Source: Cladopsammia gracilis
Lineage: Eukaryota > Cnidaria > Anthozoa > Scleractinia > Dendrophylliidae
Direction: 5' to 3'
DNA: 64,000 bases
Assembly (NCBI GenBank): GCA_022457155.1
Contig: JAJGOT010000363.1
Coordinates: forward strand, 712,501 to 776,500
Each line of letters begins with the position of its first letter. The first letter of the stretch is position 1. The translations under genes were made by a program, and so were the position numbers. Shown here in pieces: positions 60,802-64,000 of the stretch. The notes under the pieces were generated by a model. It had not been told where the DNA came from. It was given only the letters and a program-made list of their open reading frames with translations, and did not search any database.

Positions 60802-61319
60802 GTAAGTGTCTTTGCTGTTTGTGTCTTTTTATTGAAACAAAACTTTTCTGTCAGTTACGACATAAGTAATAAATGAAATATAACCTTGAGGAAGACATAT
60901 TAACAAATCTTCATTCATTCGAAACGTATTATGGTCTTCATGGAGTCTTTTCTTTAGTTTTAGAGTACAAAATTGGTATTCCTCGTTGTTGTTTAAACAG
61001 CCAAATTTCCTTTGAAATCAGCATCTTCGTTTTTTTAAAGTCATTTATCTGGTCTGGCAAATAGTTGCCACAAAAAAAACTCGCCAAAAATAACTGATAT
61101 GAAAGAAACTTTTCAAGCGCGATTATCAACTGTACTTCCTGTTCATAAAATTTGGAATAAAGAGACAATTTCGTGGTAGGTACGCAATTCTTGATTTACA
61201 TGACACGACTTTTTTTTTTTGTTGATATGAGAATCGTTATGTATAATGCGAATGTTGATATGCGTGAGTCTTAACATGTGAATGAGAGTCCTGATTTTTA
61301 TATGCGGGTGATAATGTAT

Positions 61320-61456
61320 ATGTTGTAGTTCAATTTTATCCTCAGTTCAATTTTCATTTTCCATTATTTTATATTCATTATCATATCATGATTAGCATAG
61401 AAATGAACAATGGGGAATAAAAATTGAGCCAAGGATAAAACTGAACTACAACATAT
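61320..61456. repeat. Hairpin element, family shared with 9196-9336
   Basis: TGTTGTAGTTCAATTTTATC (61320) and GATAAAACTGAACTACAACA (61435-61454) with their continuations form about 45-bp arms around a short centre. The arms align with the 9.2-kb hairpin. Confidence 0.75.
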
Positions 61457-61797
61457 ATATGTGAATGTGAATGAACGTTTATTTGTCACACTTTGTGAAT
61501 ATGCGTGTACAAATCTTTATGTGTATATGTAAATCTTAACACAATAAAGGGAAAAACTAGCTTGATTCAATTGTGAACCATCTTCATTCATTACTTATGC
61601 CGCTCATTGTCTGGCGTGGTTAAGTTATGGGAAAAGATTGTGGCCGAGGCAATGAGCGGCTGGATGCGAAAGCGCTAGCTGTGAATATTGTCGCCGAAGG
61701 GGAGGTGGGTGGGCCGAAAATTCCTTAAAACTTACCGGCTTGGGTTTCTCTTTCGAAATGCCACGAATCTAAGCAGCGGGATCTTTAAATCAAGAGA

Positions 61798-61855
61798 TAT
61801 TGCACGTGGGAACTTAGCGTCCTATCACGTAACTAGCTTCCCACGTGCAGGGTTA
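61798..61855. repeat. Small hairpin
   Basis: GCACGTGGGAA (61802-61812) and TTCCCACGTGC (61838-61848) are exact inverse copies separated by 25 bp. Confidence 0.6.
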
Positions 61856-61936
61856 CGCAATCCACACCCGCCGGAATTCTGCTGCATATTTATGGTGAAG
61901 ATAGCACCTATATTTCAATCACTTTCAGTGGTCTTC

Positions 61937-62180
61937 ATCAAGGTGATGTTACACGGGACGATTCCCAGCGACGATTTTTAGCGCAACATTGTTGCGATAA
62001 AGATAAAGTAGCAACATTGTTGCGCTAAAAGTTGACGCCGTGTAACATGGGTGAGCGCACGATTTTCTCCGAAATTTTTGCGTTGCGAGTTTTTGAAGCC
62101 GTGTAACATGGGTGCGGGACCGATTTTCTTCCAAATGTTTGCATTGCGTGTTTTTGAAGCTTTCGAATGTATGTCCAAAC
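61937..62180. repeat. MITE-like repeat, (G)TGTTACACGG family
   Basis: GTGATGTTACACGGGACGAT at the left, then a hairpin TTTTTAGCGCAACATTGTTG / CAACATTGTTGCGCTAAAA (61975-62030), and two direct copies of GCCGTGTAACATGGGTG-x-G (62036, 62099), each followed by a related GATTTTCT-CCAAAT-GCGTTTTTGAAGC segment. A partial duplication of the right half. Confidence 0.65.
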
Positions 62181-62189
62181 AAATCAATG

Positions 62190-63293
62190 GCTCATGCGCG
62201 CCCTGCTATTTTGAGAAAAGAAAAGATAGTTGGCATGAAGTCCATCCATTTTCGTTCCTAGTCGCTTCCATTTAATAACTTGTACTTAGTACCCTGTCTT
62301 CCTAAAATAAAATAAATGGGAGCTGGTACTGGCCAGTTTAGGGTTTTGAGCTGTGGATCGCTGTAACTGGTATGGGACTGGGTACCAAAATATACTCCTT
62401 CTCTGAGCCTTTCCTGTAATCTGTGTTTGCTTTTCCCTACCGTATGAAAGATATTCGTCACGAGTATTTAACTGATCGTGCAATTCTTGCCGCCTATCGT
62501 TGCGTCTATAAACAAAATTATTTTGTCCAACACTTTCAGTCGGTATCGCCTCTCCTGATCGGTTTCATTCAGAAGGCGTTGAAGGCGTTTGAACCTACTC
62601 AAACGGTGTGGCTAGAATAGGCTGTTCGAAGTCTTTGTAATCGATGCTCACGTTGTTTCTTCGTTGCTCCATCGCGGGGGAATTTCAAGTCGCCGTTCTC
62701 GCTCCAGCGAAGTTTAGGTGGTTAATTGTCTCGGGCAAGGATTTCCAGCTATTTTTTGAACCCAGTGTTGTTGTTGTTTCTCATTTGCATCAGAAATTGG
62801 TCGTGTTTCACCAACGATGAGTAAAGGATAAACCCGTCAGCCCGGCCGCCATGAATAAACATGAGAGCGTGCCATTGTCAGCGGTCGCGATTTCTGTTGC
62901 CAGGCAACTGCCGGCCACCATCAAGTATATAAATATATACATATAAATATATTTTTCGCTCGAATTCGCGCGGCTCAGCTCCTGAGGGCCGACAAATTTA
63001 TAAACCTCGCTTCGCGAGGAATTAACTCTGTCTATTAGCGTAACCTCAACATTTCTGACTCCATTATGTCCATTTGTACAAAACTGTTTGTATATAAGAT
63101 CGTCATGTCCTTGTAAGTCCTTTTATTTATTTATTTACTGCGTAGGTCTGTCGCTGCATGTTGAGCGTTTTAGACCGCTCTAAAAGAAAAAGAACATTAA
63201 TAAATTAAAAGGTAGCAAGGTAAAAAATACAAGCTAGAAATGACGCTTATAAGCGAAAGGAATAAATTTCAATAATAGTCTGAAATTGCGTTT
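62190..63293. other. Gene-free stretch
   Basis: No supported gene. Contains an (ATAT)-rich segment near 62930-62955 and (TTTA)n at 63122-63138 next to the Penelope-like element. Confidence 0.5.
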
Positions 63294-64000
63294 TTAAATA
63301 CAGTCAGTGAGGCAGACAATGCTGTTTCTTTTCCTCGATGACTTAACGTGAGTGTTAATTCTACTCCCGTGATTATTGAAGCGAAAAAGGAATGGTGTTG
63401 CAGTTGATCCCACGTTCTGAAGTCCACATACCTTGCAACTTATTAAATACACTACTTTATCTGAGTTACAGTCTAATTTATAATTTAAACTGTAGGATTT
63501 ATTTGTCCTCTTACTGATAAATGAGTGTCCTATTTTGAGATGATTTTTGCAAATCATGCAACGCTCATTACTGCATTTAACAGTTCTTTCACTCACTCTC
63601 ACTTCTGAATTCACGGGCTTCAGTCTAGCTCTCACCAAGTAACCCTTCCGCTTTTTAGGCCGTCGGAAAACCATAACAGTAGATCCTTTACTGCCTGTTT
63701 ACATCTGACCGAGCTCCCTAAGACGGGTTGATATTCTTTTAAAATTTCTCCGATATTTGGCAAACCAGGGTGATACAATACCACAAATGGAATCCTGTTG
63801 CCGTTTTCTCGTCTCCTAGGTGTCAAAGTTTTTTCTCTTGGTACCACTCCAGCTCTTTGTATTTGCTCTCGTACCATGTTTCTGTGGTAACCACGAGCTT
63901 CTAGAAATTCCGTCAGCTCTTGAACCCGTCTTTCAAACGCTTCTTGTGTCGAACAAATTCGTTTCAGCCTCATAGCTTGGGCATACCGGATGCTGGTTTT
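63294..64000 (-). pseudogene. Second Penelope-like element, 3' part, runs off window
   Basis: Reading leftward from the edge: a post-RT linker (TQEAFERRVQELTEFLEARG; VVLYHPGLPNIGEILKEYQP), then after a frame change near 63650 VFRRPKKRKGYLVRARLKP, a Cys-rich CSNERCMICKNH cluster, and a GIY-YIG-type core VVYLISCKVCGLQNVGST with RFNNH. The CxxC plus VYLI-x-C-x-x-C-x-x-x-YVGST arrangement is that of PLEs with a zinc-finger-containing endonuclease. Here the Y of YVGST is changed (N), so the nuclease is probably inactive. The RT lies beyond 64000. Confidence 0.75.

Overview
The window looks like a piece of an invertebrate nuclear genome, most likely an anthozoan cnidarian (stony coral or sea anemone). 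The reasons are the AT-rich intron-type sequence, exons bounded by GT-AG, many short terminal-inverted-repeat elements, Penelope-like, tyrosine-recombinase and Ty3/Gypsy-type retroelements, and a complete Maverick/Polinton (adintovirus-type) element. The species assignment is inference.

Layout. 1-1545 holds two related minisatellites. 1546-13283 is repeat-rich with no gene I can support: foldback and MITE-type elements, including a piggyBac-like MITE with TTAA target duplications at 7497-8062. From 13284 a host gene runs on the + strand: seven exons (13284-13364, 14038-14085, 14513-14649, 15375-15593, 15733-15906, about 47750-47979, 60424-60801) join in consistent phase into part of a TRP-type cation channel, TRPC-like: the cytoplasmic linker and transmembrane helices S1 to about S5. 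The pore and C-terminus lie beyond the window or are not recognisable.

Almost everything else sits in two introns of this gene. The first (about 32 kb) holds a decayed Penelope-like element (16375-17600), a giant composite foldback (19438-23945), a tRNA-derived SINE fragment, and the 19.4-kb Maverick (25166-44604) flanked by the 6-bp duplication TCAAAT. The second (about 12 kb) holds a Ngaro/DIRS-type element with split direct repeats (48373-52629), a dead Gypsy-type element (53424-57421), and three MITEs nested in one another (57984-59948). A second Penelope-like element enters from the right edge (63294-64000, minus).

The Maverick encodes protein-primed PolB, a SAP-like protein, two NUMOD1/HTH-like proteins, a possible ssDNA-binding protein, an A32/FtsK-type packaging ATPase, a phage-like fibre, a membrane protein, penton, major capsid protein, adenain-type protease, a zinc-ribbon protein, a PLA2-domain protein, an rve integrase with chromodomain, an acidic protein with an LxCxE motif, and a possible VLTF3-like late transcription factor. 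ATPase, fibre and membrane protein run leftward, and the virion-gene block rightward, from a shared promoter region that carries eight 8-bp repeats. Four virion proteins carry adenain-type cleavage sites. Each terminus is a 235-bp imperfect palindrome, and the two copies are identical in DIRECT orientation although the sequence just inside them is inverted, an arrangement like parvovirus flip/flop ends. Several genes carry frame breaks (polB twice, MCP, penton end, possibly the zinc-ribbon/PLA2 pair), so this copy is either decaying or affected by indel errors in the assembly.
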